NCBI GenBank assembly: GCA_963995505.1
Contig: OZ023187.1
Span: 5,915,176 to 5,979,175, forward strand
DNA length: 64,000 nt
Origin: Hypericum androsaemum
Taxonomy: Eukaryota > Streptophyta > Magnoliopsida > Malpighiales > Hypericaceae
Direction: 5' to 3'
Shown here: positions 21,890-33,877 of the stretch, one piece after another
Numbering within the stretch: position 1 is the first letter of the stretch
Layout of the letters: every line of letters starts with the position of its first letter
Made by a program: the position numbers and the translations under genes
Notes under the pieces: model-generated
Told to the model about the DNA's origin: nothing
What the model saw: only the letters and a program-made list of their open reading frames with translations
Databases searched by the model: none

Positions 21890-23205
21890 TTTGGTCAAGT
21901 GAGTTTAACATGTTTAGTTCCCGCTTAGATAGTGGTTGACTATTTTCTTTTCAAGGAAGACTATTTCAAGTTAAGTTTCTACTATGTTGTTTCTTCTTTC
22001 GTTATTTTGTATTCTTTTTGGCAGGAGAATGATATAGCATATTACTGTTGTAGGTGGCCATAATTTGAGGAAGAAAAAGGATGCAAGGCCATAAATCCAA
22101 CCGCCTCGGACAGCTTCAACCGTTTCCAACATCATTGTGTTAGTTATGTGTTAGTTACGTATTAATAGTCTATGTGTTAGTTATTGAATTCCCTAAGTGT
22201 GTGTATGGTGCACATTGTAGTACGTACTGGGTTGTTATTAGGACATGGTCACTTGACATGGCTATCTACGTGGGTTGATTGTCCAAGTACGTTTTTAATA
22301 TTATGAATGAATTATCAAGTATTTCAGTCCTCTGACTCCATACTTTCTTTTCCTTCCTCACTTATGCGTCTCTCCCTCCTCACCCTCTCTTCTCTTATGT
22401 TCTTCTCTTCTTCCCCAAAATTCTACTCCCTCTACAACTCCTTTCTATTACATATCATTACAAATCTGCATGGTCCAAGTAAATGGTAACATCATTCTCG
22501 ATTTTCTTGAGCTCCTCAACTTGTTTTTTTTAATAAGTAACCTAATTAATATATACATGTTAATTCAATTTAAAAGTATGGCCAAACACAGATAAATCAA
22601 GTTAATATGAATATTAAACCCTAATCCTCCAACCCTAATTGAATTAGGGCGTAGATTTATCTTCACCATGTCTCTTTATGAAGTGGGCAACTTCCCCATT
22701 TCTCTCCCATGGTTAAAATGAAAAGTAAGAGACTGAGAGGAGATTCATCTTAAAATTAAAAGGTGGACAACGAAGGGGTGTGCCCCCTGGACTAGGAGGA
22801 AGAGGACAGCGATAGAGCTTGATGAGCAGCATTCCTGGGGCTGGATTTTTTGAAAAAGATTCTAGGGTTGGATTGGGATTCAATTAATTAGGTGTGAGTG
22901 GAAAAGTTTTTTAAAGAATGATTATAGGGTTGAATTGGGAGTAAATTTTGCTGGGAGCAGACGAGGATGCTTTGGAAGGGAGGTTAGGGTTTTTATTTTA
23001 TTTTATAAATCAATAAGATGAAGTGATAGGCTTTGCTTAAGTAGATTGTTGATATGTCACAAAACACCAAAAAAAATTAATTAGAGGTATTAATTGTCTC
23101 ATTTTGAAAAGTATAGGATGCTAAATGACCCTATTTTAAGTATAAGGTGATAATTATATTTTTTATTAAGTAGAGGGTGTTATTTGATCCTTTTATCAAC
23201 ATAAT
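21890..23205. other. Intergenic stretch with CXIP4-like leader relics
   Basis: Positions 21945-22140 resemble 6680-6900 and 9150-9370 (AAGGAAGACTATTTCAAGTT, GGACAGCTTCAAC). The rest, including a pyrimidine-rich patch at about 22340-22410, has no recognisable gene. Confidence 0.6.
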
Positions 23206-23206
23206 A

Positions 23207-23262
23207 ATATGAACCCGGGTGATAGGCGAGAATACTTACCACTACCACTATACTAGGACGAC
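23207..23262 (-). pseudogene. Decayed copy of the Asp-body tRNA
   Basis: On the minus strand GTCGTC.TAGTATAGTGG is followed by a 6-bp duplication (GGTAGTGGTAAG) and a shortened anticodon/T region ending CCCGGGTTC. The 3' half is lost. It occupies the same place relative to the CXIP4 leader as the intact-looking tRNA at 1289-1360 does relative to the leader copy at 1361-1615. Confidence 0.8.
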
Positions 23263-23419
23263 TTTGTTGCTGTTGAATAATATTTAGTTTTATACTCCTT
23301 AATAAATAAAATAAATTTATGGTCCTTTGAACCGACAAAGGGGAAAAGGCCCAAGCCCAACAGCTCTTCGTTCTGTATAAAATTTTCAATCCGTTACGAC
23401 TTTTCTCCCTTTCCTACAT

Positions 23420-24147
23420 CTTTTGGCCACGACCACGATAAAGGGAAACGGGGGAAGAGAGAGAGGCAAAAAGAAAACCGAGGGAAACGGTTACCGGTGG
23501 CCTTCCCTTCAAATCCCCCGGCGAGGCCCTATAAGGAAGCGCCCGACCCGACCCGATTGCCTTGGACCTTACCACCCTTGGATTGAGGTAACCGCCCCCC
23601 TTTTCCCCTTTTTCGGGGGAGAATATAGTAATTGTTCGTATTAGGTTTTGCGATTCGATCTGTTTGTTATAGGGTTGATTAGATACTTCCCCGATGAAAT
23701 TGAATCGGCTCTAGGCTTGGATAATAGGTCTTCATTCGATCCTTGCTCTTGGAGTCCCCTTTGGTTGAACTTAGGGTTTGATCTTATTGGCTGATATGAT
23801 TTTTTGCACGATACTGTTTAGATGTAAAGATTTAATTGAGAATTTCTCTTGCATCTTCTGCTTATCTGGCGCTGGTTTAATTATGTTAATCAATCAGTTA
23901 TGGGATCTGATGTTTGTTCTCAAAAGTGCTGGGTTAGTCGGTTATCCCTTTTATGGTCAATGTTCTCCATAATTAATCGCTTTGAAATTGCTGTTCAACT
24001 GTTGTTCATTGGATACTCGTGTTCTAAATCATGGATGTTCATCAGCAAGCCCTGTGGACCATGTAGGAGAACTCGATGAATGTTTTATTTTAACTTCCGG
24101 ATTCTTATTTATATTATTCTGTCGCAGTTTGATATTCCTATTTCAAC
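23420..24147 (+). other. CXIP4 5'UTR with a leader intron
   Basis: A leader exon appears to end at GGATTGAG/GTAACC (about 23586/23587). The acceptor TTCTGTCGCAG lies at about 24126, 21 bases before the ATG. Leader introns are common in plant housekeeping genes. Segments of this intron occur again at 6.6-10.4 kb. Boundaries are inferred from splice consensus only. Confidence 0.55.
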
Positions 24148-25122
24148 ATGCCGGCTACCGCTGGAAGAGTTCGCATGCCTGCGAACAACAGGGTGCACAG
24201 TAGTGCTGCACTTCAAACCCATGGTATATGGCAGAGTGCCATAGGATATGACCCATATGCGCCCAACAAGGATGAATCTAAAAGCTTACCCCAAGACCAG
24301 TCCTCCAATGCTGAACCAGACAACAATGCATATGACAGCTTTCAAGGTCTCCTTGCTCTTGCTCGCATAACCAACTCGAATGCCGATGAAGTCCGTGGTG
24401 CTTGCAAGAGATGCGGTCGTGTTGGGCACCTTTCCTTTCAGTGTAGAAACTTTTTGAACATTAAGGAAGACAGCAAAGAGAAGGACCCAGATGCAATTCA
24501 GGCTGCAGTTTTGTCCGAGTTGGAAAAAATTAAAGGCAGCGGCAAGATTAGGTCTCAGAATAAAGACGAGAGTGAGGAAGATGAAGATGAGAGTGAAACC
24601 TCAGATTCTGAGGTGGATTCGGAAATGGAGAGGATTATTGCTGAAAGGTATGGGAAAAAGAATGGTGGTAAGGCAAGGTCATCTAGGAATAAGAAAGATG
24701 ATTCTGATGATGATGGCTCTGATTCTGATATTGGACGCAGTAAAAAGAGAGGCAGGTTGAAGAAAAGGAGTAAGAAAAGGGGAAGTAGTAGTGATTCAGA
24801 GGATGAGGATGAAAGGAGGAGAAAGAGGAAAGAGAAACGGAGGAAGAGAGATGACTCCTCAGAGGAAGAAGAGGATAGACGGAACTACAGGAGGAAGAGT
24901 AGGAAGGAAAAGAGGAGGAGGAGAAGCCGTCAGTATTCTGATGATTCTGATTCAGATGTGTCAGAGGATTCAGGTAAGAGGCATAACCGAAAAAGCAAGA
25001 AAGCAGATGCTGATGCCAGCAGCTCAGAGGATTTACGAGTTGGAAGGGGAACAAAGCGGTCTGAAAAGGGTAAGAAGCACCGTCACCGCAGCCACCGCCA
25101 CCACCATGAAGAAGACGATTAG
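24148..25122 (+). CDS. CXIP4: CAX-interacting protein 4 (zinc-knuckle nuclear protein)
   Basis: 324 residues, single coding exon. The N-terminus MPATAGRVRMPANNRVHSSA and ALQTHGIWQSAIGYDPYAPN is the highly conserved start of CXIP4. A FQGLLALARITNSNADE block precedes one C-x2-C-x4-H-x4-C knuckle at residues 86-99 (CKRCGRVGHLSFQC), then SEMERIIAERYGKKNG. The C-terminal half is a charged K/R/S/D/E region with RS-like and bipartite nuclear-localisation clusters, ending in a His-rich HRHRSHRHHHEEDD. Arabidopsis CXIP4 was found as an activator of the vacuolar cation/H+ exchanger CAX1 in yeast; its main role may be nuclear RNA-related. Length agrees with the family (about 330). The start is fixed by conservation. 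Confidence 0.93.
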   Translation: MPATAGRVRMPANNRVHSSAALQTHGIWQSAIGYDPYAPNKDESKSLPQDQSSNAEPDNNAYDSFQGLLALARITNSNADEVRGACKRCGRVGHLSFQCRNFLNIKEDSKEKDPDAIQAAVLSELEKIKGSGKIRSQNKDESEEDEDESETSDSEVDSEMERIIAERYGKKNGGKARSSRNKKDDSDDDGSDSDIGRSKKRGRLKKRSKKRGSSSDSEDEDERRRKRKEKRRKRDDSSEEEEDRRNYRRKSRKEKRRRRSRQYSDDSDSDVSEDSGKRHNRKSKKADADASSSEDLRVGRGTKRSEKGKKHRHRSHRHHHEEDD

Positions 25123-25513
25123 CTTGTTGCAGGGATGGTTGTGCATGAAATCCTGACTTGGAGCTTTAAGATGGCTTGGTGCTAGTACAAGTAATTGATA
25201 TATTTCTCTCCTAGCTTTTCTTCCAAAACAAGTACTGTATATTGATTGTTGTGTAATTGGCCACTGTGTCTTTGCCCTGTAGCTACTTGGTATGTGCTTT
25301 AAAAATGAATTGGAGGTGTCTGCTTAACTAACTCTGTGTATTTGGTCGTTTGATCCGTCGTCCATTTACTTGCATGGATTCTGTTAATTTTACGTTAGAA
25401 TCATGTCTTGGACAAATCCAACATTGGCAATGTTCTTCAGTAAGGCAATGGCCGCGTAGTTCGAGGATATATGAGATCTTGATCTAACCTCCTCTTAATG
25501 CCCTATATATTTT

Positions 25514-25640
25514 AGGGATAAATTTATTTTAGTACTGTAGTTTGGCTGGCAATTATACGAGTATCCTGTGATTTAAAATACATCGACCGAGTCAAAAATT
25601 TTCCAACTAAAATTACTTAAGAGTCTCGCACAGCTTTTCT
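25514..25640. mobile_element. Solo Mutator-like TIR relic
   Basis: GGGATAAATTTATTTTAGTA..CTGTAGTTT, then GTATCCTGTGATTTAAAATA and ACCGAGTCAAAA, parallels the left TIR at 20385 (GGGAAAAGTCCACTTAAGTA, CCCTGTAGTTTAAAA, TTGAGTCAAA). No opposite end is found nearby, so it is a solo or deleted element about 390 bp downstream of CXIP4. Confidence 0.55.
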
Positions 25641-27290
25641 TTGATCCTATGTGTCAAAACAACGTTGTTTTTATGGCGACGAGACATGCCACATTAGCTT
25701 TTCCATCTACTCGTAAAATGTTGTGATAAATTGGCAAAATAATAAAACAATCATTGATTTGTTTATAATTGTTCAAAAACAATCACAGAAAATTCGGAAA
25801 TTCTATAAGAAAAAGGGGAAAAAGTCGACAGGTTTCTTACGTTATCAAATATGCCACATCTGTCCAAAACAAGTGCATAGTTTTTCATATTTTAAACATT
25901 ATTAGTGTTGAGAATTGATCACATTCTTTTTGTTTGGTCTGTATGTACTGCTTCCCATAAACGGGTTGCGCAATGCCTCCAATCCTTGATGATAAGGTTG
26001 CGCAATGCTTCCCATAAATGGGTTTTTTTATCATAAGGTTTGAAAGTGGTAAAATGACAATAAATTTTACCTCGATTTTCAAGTGTCGGTAGATCAACTC
26101 CTCTTTCTTATATAAATGGAAAATTTTTATTTGCGGAGAAAATACAGCCCAATATCATTAAGCGCTTAGAGATTTATATCAATTTGCTTAAATTTTCCTC
26201 ATAAAAAAATTGAGGTACAAGCACGAAATAGAAGAACAATATTATCGGATCATGACTATTTTCTCTATTGTTTTAAGACTTGGCTCAAATCTAATCAAAA
26301 ATATAATTTCTTTTTATAACTCTCGCCAATTAATTTTATCATATTCACGTGACATATCTGATATCTATTGAATCTCTAAGCATGTAATAAAAACAGTCGC
26401 TACATATCATTTCAACAAGACGGCGCAGCCAGGTGTATCCAACCATGAGCGATACGGTATCCATACAAATACTCACCGTTTCACTTCAGGGTCTAATCTC
26501 TCTCTCTCTCTCTCTCTAAAAATGGTTGCACAGTGTTATTATTGTATGCTCAGATTTAGTTAATAGCCTTCAATGTTCTTATTATTTTAATAACCCCTCG
26601 TCATATCAACAATACCAAGAGTTGATGATTTTCGTTGGGATGTTTCTTCTTCTCTGCCTATAAATTTAATTGGTACCCAGTTTCTATTTCTATCCGAATA
26701 TTAACCTTGGTTCTATCCGAATAATTTAATAATTATTAGCATAAAAAAAAATTTCCGATCTTATCGACATCCTGACCAAGTAAAACAAGTGAACCAGAAA
26801 TTGAATATTTTCTAATAGTTCGATTTTAAAAACACTGCTAATTTGATCATCTACAACAAGCTTATCAATGCGTTTATTGTTTTACAAATTTAACCAAAAA
26901 GGGAATTTCCAAGAACAAAATCCAGTTTTGCGAGGAAGCTTTTATTACTTAAATTGCCGGCACCACATTAACATTATTTATTGTTTAATCCAACCGAAAA
27001 AGTAACCATAATATTTTGCAGAGAGACATGACACTAGTCACTTGAAAAGGCCCACCAAAAAAAAATCCTGATTTTCCATCTCCATAATATAACTGCAGAT
27101 TTCATAATCATTCCGAAAAATGGCTGCACCGGCAATCATCCCTCTTTATTAATTTGATAATCCCTTCTAATTAATTAATTGACCAAATTCTGTCTGTAAA
27201 TACAACGTCCCAATATCTTCACCTCCTTGAACATTAAATTTTTTTTGGAAAGGTTTTTGAATATTATTATCTCTCCCACAAGAACTCTGC
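25641..27290. other. Intergenic AT-rich stretch
   Basis: I see a short near-repeat of GGTTGCGCAATGC (25966-25978 and about 25997) and a (TC)n microsatellite at about 26500-26517. No gene is supported. Confidence 0.5.
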
Positions 27291-27305
27291 CTTGAGGCTT
27301 GAGCT

Positions 27306-27733
27306 ATGGCGTTAAACAATTCAAACTTCCAGATTATAGTTTCCGTATCGATGTTAATCTCCTTAATTGTGGTAGGATTTCAGATGCAACCCGTTGAGGG
27401 TCGCAAGGTATATATATTTACGTTTACAACTCGCTCGGTATATTTAATAGTTACTGCAACGAATTCGATTTGTTTTGTTACATTTCTTTTAGGTTTAAAA
27501 TGTGTTATCTGATACGTTATGACTACCATAAAATTTTCGTATGGTGCGATAATTGGTCACTTATATAAGTGGCTACACCTCAGGGAGTGAAGGGCCAGCT
27601 TCTAACAGCAACCACCGGCCGGAAGAGATCGGTGGTTGAACCGGAGGCTAGGAAGTTAAGAGCCGTTCCTTCTGGACCAGACCCTCTGCATCACAATGGT
27701 GGAAGCCTTAAGAAACCAAGCAGTAGCCCTTAA
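27306..27733 (+). CDS. CLV3-type CLE signalling peptide precursor (two exons)
   Basis: Exon 1 is 27306-27407 (34 codons) and exon 2 is 27584-27733 (49 codons plus TAA). They are joined across a 176-bp phase-0 intron with GTATAT donor and CTCAG acceptor, giving 83 residues. Residues 9-26 form a signal-peptide-like hydrophobic stretch. A basic, variable linker leads to the CLE dodecapeptide RAVPSGPDPLHH at 60-71, followed by a 12-residue tail. CLE peptides are secreted, processed and hydroxylated ligands of CLV1/BAM-type receptor kinases. RxVPSGPDPLHH is shared with CLV3, which is also intron-bearing, so meristem or CLV3/CLE40-like signalling is plausible. The intron and tail length argue for a real gene. 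The simple open frame to 27512 just reads into the intron. Confidence 0.88.
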
Positions 27734-28930
27734 ATTAATTACATGCACCTAGCTACCAAATTGGCAAACTTTTGTTTAGTGAACTTGCAAGTGGGTTTTC
27801 TGTTATATTGGCACATTACTCTTTCTTTACTTATATAGGCCCACGTATATAAATAGGCCCACATATATGCAACTCATTTTGTAAGTATAGTTCAATCGCT
27901 ACATTATATAGACGATGCCCTAAGTTTTTTTAAACAAGTTACAAAACATGAAAATATAGACGAAGATGCATAATAGATAACGTGTACTAATTCGTAAATG
28001 ACAAAGTAGTGAGTTTGGTTTTTATGATAATATGATTAGCTACTAGAGCTAACTACTATTCTAGAGAGGTAGCCCTACCCGAAGAAATCTCGTTACAAAC
28101 GTTGGCTAACAAATATTAAGTTACATCATAGATGTAACCTCATGCAATCGAGCACTTGAATATATATAAGATACACAAAAGTCAGAATAAGCGATCGAAC
28201 AAATCCAACCAAGAACGAATCTAGTGGAGCATAACCAAGTTTAACCACCTGCATCGTGACAAAAATAATAGCACAATACGAAGGATGTCATCGTACCTAG
28301 TGAAGCATAAACAAATTACGCATCTTAATGTTTACCACAAAATGAGTAAATATCAGTCAAACGGTCGTTTTATATTAATTTTTGATGTCACGGTTTGACG
28401 ATTTTGTAATAACAAACATTGACCATCAAACCGTTTGATCAGTTTCAGTGTCAAATTGTATCGTGATTTGTTATTCTGGCGATTTGTTATTTTTGTGATA
28501 TCCATTTATGCGATATTGCAAGTTTGATTGGTTCGGTACACACACATGCTTAGAACCAGACAACAATCAAATTAACAATATTTGTCTAACCTTAGATAAT
28601 AATTTTTTTTAACTCATATTTAGAATCAATTATTATTAATTCTTGTCTTATTAGGTCTTATCTAGAATAAATATCCGATAATTAATCCTAGGTAATAATT
28701 AACCTCGAGTTTCCGCCAAATCATTACGCATCACTTTGGATGTAGTTACAAATAGCCTCGCTAGCTGTAACCTTTATTTTCTTTATTGAACCTTTCATTC
28801 TCGAAATTTAAATAGTTCAACTTCCGAACTTTCAATCAAAATCTTATGCCTTACGTATTTTTATAAAAATCGGGTTTTTCCCCGGAAAACAAATAGAAAT
28901 AATACATTTTTTTTCAATTTTTATGACAAG
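27734..28930. other. Intergenic, no gene seen
   Basis: AT-rich, with short inverted similarity around 28370-28450 (ATCAAACCGTTTGATC is a palindromic 16-mer at about 28426). No coding signal is recognised. Confidence 0.5.
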
Positions 28931-28935
28931 AAATT

Positions 28936-29645
28936 AAAGAGAACAGTAGGGTCCGGGAATGTGGTTAAGCTGTTCGATGAAATGCCCAAGAGGAATGCGG
29001 TCTCTTGGACTGTGATGATTGATGGTTTTGTTAAGATGGGTTGTTTCGAGGAGGCGTTGGCGTGGCTTAGGGAGATGCAGGTTTCTGGTGTCAAGCCTGA
29101 TTATGTCAGTGCCACCGCGGTTATGTCCGTGCGTGCCAATGTCGGGGCGTTTGGTTTCGGGTTGTAGGTACATTGGTATGTTTTGAGAGAGGGATCATTG
29201 GAGAAAATGTGAGGGCGAGTAACTCGTTGATCGATATGTATTCCTGATGCGGGTGTCTTGAGCTTGCTCGGCAAGTCTGGTATCGTGGAATTCGATGGTT
29301 GCGGGATTTGCTTCGAAAGGATATGTGATGGAGGCATTGGAGCTCATTGAGCTGATGCAGGAGGAGGGATATTGACCGAACGGGTTAAGCTTTACAGGAG
29401 TGCTTAATGCGTGTAGCCATGGTTTAGTTGACGAAGGACGTAGATACTTCGACGCCACAAAGACATTTCATTAAATTTTCCCGCGGATCGAGCGCTATGG
29501 TTGCCTGGTTGATCTGTACAGCCGCGCGGGGATGTTAGACGATCCGCTACGAGTAATAAGAAACATGACAGTCAAGCCAAATGAGATCATCTTGAGTTCA
29601 TTGTTGGCTGCCTGCAGAGACGTTAACTTGGCGGAGAACGTAATG
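28936..29645 (+). pseudogene. Pentatricopeptide-repeat (PLS/E class) pseudogene
   Basis: An open frame begins with VKLFDEMPKRNAVSWTVMID, then GCFEEALAWLREMQVSGVKP, a typical P-L-S repeat pair. Further repeats are readable across frames: NSLIDMYS.CGCLELARQV (about 29223-29280), LSFTGVLNACSHGLVDEGR-like (about 29390-29440), and YGCLVDL then KPNEIILSSLLAACRDVNLA (about 29500-29635), the E-type C-terminal region. Several frameshifts and stops interrupt it. PPR proteins bind organellar RNA; this copy is a relic. Confidence 0.85.
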
Positions 29646-29739
29646 TATTGTCCCTTGTTGCTGAATTTTATCACCTTCTGCCAAAGTTTTTTTAGTTTTA
29701 AACACATGATGACTATTTACATATATGTCAACAATTAAC

Positions 29740-31900
29740 GTGTCATCAGGAAAGCTCCGGAGGAGGTAGGTTAACACATGATCAAGAATTTTTTGTTCTT
29801 GCTAAAATTTTCGTATTTTTCTTGATTTTATAGTATTTATTTTTAATTTTTAATTTGTGCACATATATCGTTATATGATAATGATGTCACTAGTAATTAG
29901 AAATATAGTTTTGAGGTGATGATTATCTTTTTTGATAAATATAGAGTGATAAATGACTCAATTTTAAGTATAATATGTTAATTGCACTTTTTGGAGATGT
30001 AATACGATCTTCGGTACCAACTCAACATTTTAGCTAATGGACAAATGATATTTCAAGTGATATCAACTAATAAGTTCGAGCAATAAGTTCCAGCAATTAT
30101 CTCCGCCATTACTTTGCAACTGCTGCCTCAATGGGCGTAAACAAATCGAGATGCGAAAAGCTTGTATTTCCAAATAATTGGTGTTCATTGAAGCATATTA
30201 CCTAAATACCAACAAACACTTACAACAATTCACAACAAAATTGTTTTAGATTGGTTACAAAATTGTTTAAGATTAACCAAGAGGTTTCGAGTTCAAATCT
30301 TTATGAATTGCGACAACATTCAATACTTGTCGGAAGAGTTTTGCTATCATTCAAAAATCCTACCCGATTTGAATTTAGATTAGTCGGTTCAATGAGTTAG
30401 TCAGTTGAATAGATATTTGAATAGCGTTATAAAAAAATAGCGACATATTTTCATTACAATTTGAGGTCAGAGTTCGTTACGATATTATAAATACGTATAT
30501 CAATTGATTGAATGAACCAAAAGCTTCGTAATTGGCATTTTTGTTCAGGTTCAATGCATTGGTCTCTCAATTCCAGTGATCAGTTGAATAATACATCAAT
30601 AGTGGCGAATTAATTATCATAAATTGATTATTGATAAAAGGGGTCCTTAAGTAACATACATAATCTCCAACAACCCAACGGTCAATAATTGTGTCACATT
30701 ATGGAACATCTAACGTTTTGTGTTTTTAATTTCGTTGTATTGGCTTTGTCGTGAGTCCAAATTAAAGGATATATCTGGCTAACAACTTGCTGTTTAAATA
30801 TACAGGAAATTCAACCAATTCAATGAAATATCCGTTTTGTTTAATTGTGATGTAGAATGCTAGGCCACGAAGATTGACGTATTGGCCTGTGGCAACGTTT
30901 TAGAGAACGACGATATCATATCGTTGGTTTTTTTGGTGTACTTGTTTAAGGTTGAAAATTCAACTAAGTATTATTTTAATTTTTTAAGTTGTATTATGAA
31001 AATTTTAACATTAGACTGATTTTTTTTATATGCCGAAGAGAATGCGCTAGCGGATGGAATTTACTTTGCCTAAAACACTCATCTGTCTTCTGAAGTAAAC
31101 TAGGTTCATAAGCGAGTCATGTTCTTTAAATTCTATTTTCGAGTCTACCCAAATTTGTAATTAAGATAACGAATACTTAGGGTATTTATCTAGAAACACT
31201 TTATGGAAACACTTTTCAGAAAGCCCTTACTTCCTAGAATCACTTCAGATATATAAGAAATATCTCATCTGACTGTAATTTTTTTTAACAATAGAGATTT
31301 TATTCCAACGCCAATAAAAACAATATGTTACATAATCATTTCTAGCAACAAGTGATTGCGGGAGACGAGCAATCAAAGAACAAGAATATATTGCATATGT
31401 ATCCAAAAAAAAAAAATTAAGACGAAATAAGTCATGAATAAATTTATTTGGCAGTTTGGTCATCTTAAAAATTTTACTTCATATGATTTGGCACAATGCC
31501 TAGGAGTGGAATGGAAAGGTCAAGACCATCATTAGACAACACGTGAGGAGGCAATAGGATGGTCACGGCGGGATCAAATCTAAGCGGAAATGTGCTTCAA
31601 AATTAGGCAACAGAGATTAGATCATAGGCTAAATGTTGTCACGAGAGATTTTTTTGAATTAGGCGCTTTATATATCTCAATAATTTTACTCTTTATAATT
31701 TTATTGAAATATATAAAAATCTACTTATTAAAAAAAACTTAGTTTTTAGTGTGCATTTAGTCATTTGACTAGTTTTCGGGTTATGAATGAGGCATTCATT
31801 ACATTAAATTGGGTAGACGGCCTATTGGCCTATAATATCTATCTGGAGACGTTTTTTTTTATCGATGTCCGGAGATAATGTTTTTTCCTTTTTTTATTAG
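29740..31900. other. Intergenic, no gene seen
   Basis: About 2.2 kb of AT-rich sequence with scattered short poly-A/T. I find no convincing coding frame, tRNA or element termini. Confidence 0.5.
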
Positions 31901-31923
31901 CAGTGATAACATCCGGGAGATAA

Positions 31924-32856
31924 TAGACCTGACCACGGTTCGAATTTAGACGAATTCGAATCGAATTTATTCGAATTCGAATTTATCAAAACATTAAACC
32001 ATATTCAATTCTTCAAAAGACGAATCGAATACGAATTATGAATTTTCGAATTAGAATCGAATTATAATCGAATTATAATTCGAATTCGAATTAATTCTAT
32101 AATTTTAATACTTAATTAAAAAATTCTAAACCCTCTAAATTTTTGAAAAAGTTTAAAGAGTTTTGATATTTTTTGAAAATTTTAAAAACTTTGATTTTTG
32201 CTTCAAATATTAAAATCAAAGTGTGAATGATCAAAAGTAATAAGAGGTGGAATGTGTGAATGTAATTAGTAAACTTGAGGGAGAATTTATATAGCTCAAA
32301 TTTTTAATAAGAGAAGTAGAGAATTGAGATTGGAATGTGTAAAATTTGAAGAATAAGAGGTGGTATTTATAGAGTTGTGAAGAAATTTTGAATTTATAAA
32401 AAAAAAAATTTTAAAAGTACCAACAGTAAAAAAAACGGTAACCTGGGGATTAAAACGGTAACAAAAAAAATGGTAAGAAAAAAACGGTAATTTGCCCCCT
32501 GACGCTGACGCAAGCGCTTGCGTCAGCGAAATTCAAATTCCGCTCCCCCCCCCCCCCCCCCCCCCCCTGACGCAAGCGCTTGCGTCATCTCCCCGCGCGC
32601 GCCCCCCTCTTTTTGAATTTTTTTGAATTCGAATCGAATTCAAATCGAATTCGATACTAATCGAATTCTCAAAACGAATTCGAATTGAATTCGCCGGTTT
32701 GACGAATTACAAAAAACTTGAACCGTATTCAATTCTTATCATGACGAATTCGAATCGAATTTTTTAACGAATCGAATTATTATCGAATCGAATCGAATTT
32801 TTTACGAATCGAATCGAATCGAATCACGAATCAGATTCAATTCATGGCCAGGTCTA
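31924..32856. mobile_element. hAT-like MITE with palindromes and a C23 tract
   Basis: The 933-bp element has ends TAGACCTG and CAGGTCTA and a perfect 8-bp target duplication GGAGATAA (31916-31923, 32857-32864), as in hAT elements. Both subterminal regions are dense arrays of GAATTCGAAT/GAATCGAATT. The centre contains a perfect 26-bp palindrome at 32503-32528, a 20-bp palindrome TGACGCAAGCGCTTGCGTCA at 32568-32587 sharing its core, and a run of 23 C (32545-32567) between them. No protein is encoded. Confidence 0.85.
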
Positions 32857-33877
32857 GGAGATAATGCTATCATGGGTCATACCCAGATCCAATTATTTTA
32901 TATTTCATAATTTCTCATCCATAGATACATATGCAATGAAAAAAAAATGTTATTTTACCGAGTTAAAAATCGAAACGTTTAATGAACATTTTATGTGATT
33001 ATTTCCGTACACTAGCTAAAGACGAGCATGAAAAATTAAATTTATGTTCAGACTGCTCGAAGGTTCCCAGTTCACTCCTTGATGATATTTGCTAATTAAA
33101 AAATTACAACAAATTTTTCTGGACAAATTTTACTTTAAAATAATGTGGTTTCGCAGATTTTTAATAAAGTACCACGTCATTTCTTTTTTATTTGGACAAT
33201 TGTTTTCCTGAATTGACACTTTCATTCACAAATTTCTAAAAATAATTTTTTTTCTTCAATCTCGTGAAATGTTCTGTCATACGTCAAGTTTTCTCTTTCA
33301 TTATTTGCACTAATATATGAAGTGAGACCTACCCAACCTGACTCTCGTACGCCTTCTCGAATATTGCATTTTTTTTTTGCGAAAAGAAACTTTATTACTT
33401 TTTTTTTGAAGGGAAAAGAAACTTTATTACTCAAACAAACAAAAAAGTTACAAGAAGGGGAAAAGGAAACAGAAGAGAATCCAAACACAAAGGCCGAATA
33501 GGAAACCGCAAAACAGCAAGCCTATCGCCATAAAGAAGAACTCAACCCTACAAACTTGAGGGATATCGAGGCCGATGAAGGAAACAATGATCTAAAGCAA
33601 TCATTTCTTCTATTTCTTCGCGTTCCTCTTCCTAGCCCGCGGGGACAAGTTGGAGGAAGATGTGTCCAGGATGATAAATCAGCCGCGGCGCATCAAAAGT
33701 CCACCTCATACTCCAGCCAACGTAGATCCTTACTGGCATAGGTAGTCCCAGTCTTCTTCCTCGCTTGAAAGCGAGTGTTCTTGGCAGGTGGTAGATGGGT
33801 GTCCTCCAGGTTCGACTGTGAATCCGCCTCGTCCGCCCAATTGTTCTTCATCTTCTTCGTAATCGAACCCATGAACT

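Noticed and set aside
23423..23644. 73-codon frame upstream of CXIP4
   Set aside because: It covers the CXIP4 leader exon and crosses the inferred splice donor; it is not conserved in the duplicate at 1361-1615.
27306..27512. A 68-codon unspliced protein at the CLE locus
   Set aside because: The second half reads through the intron; the spliced form joins to a textbook CLE motif.
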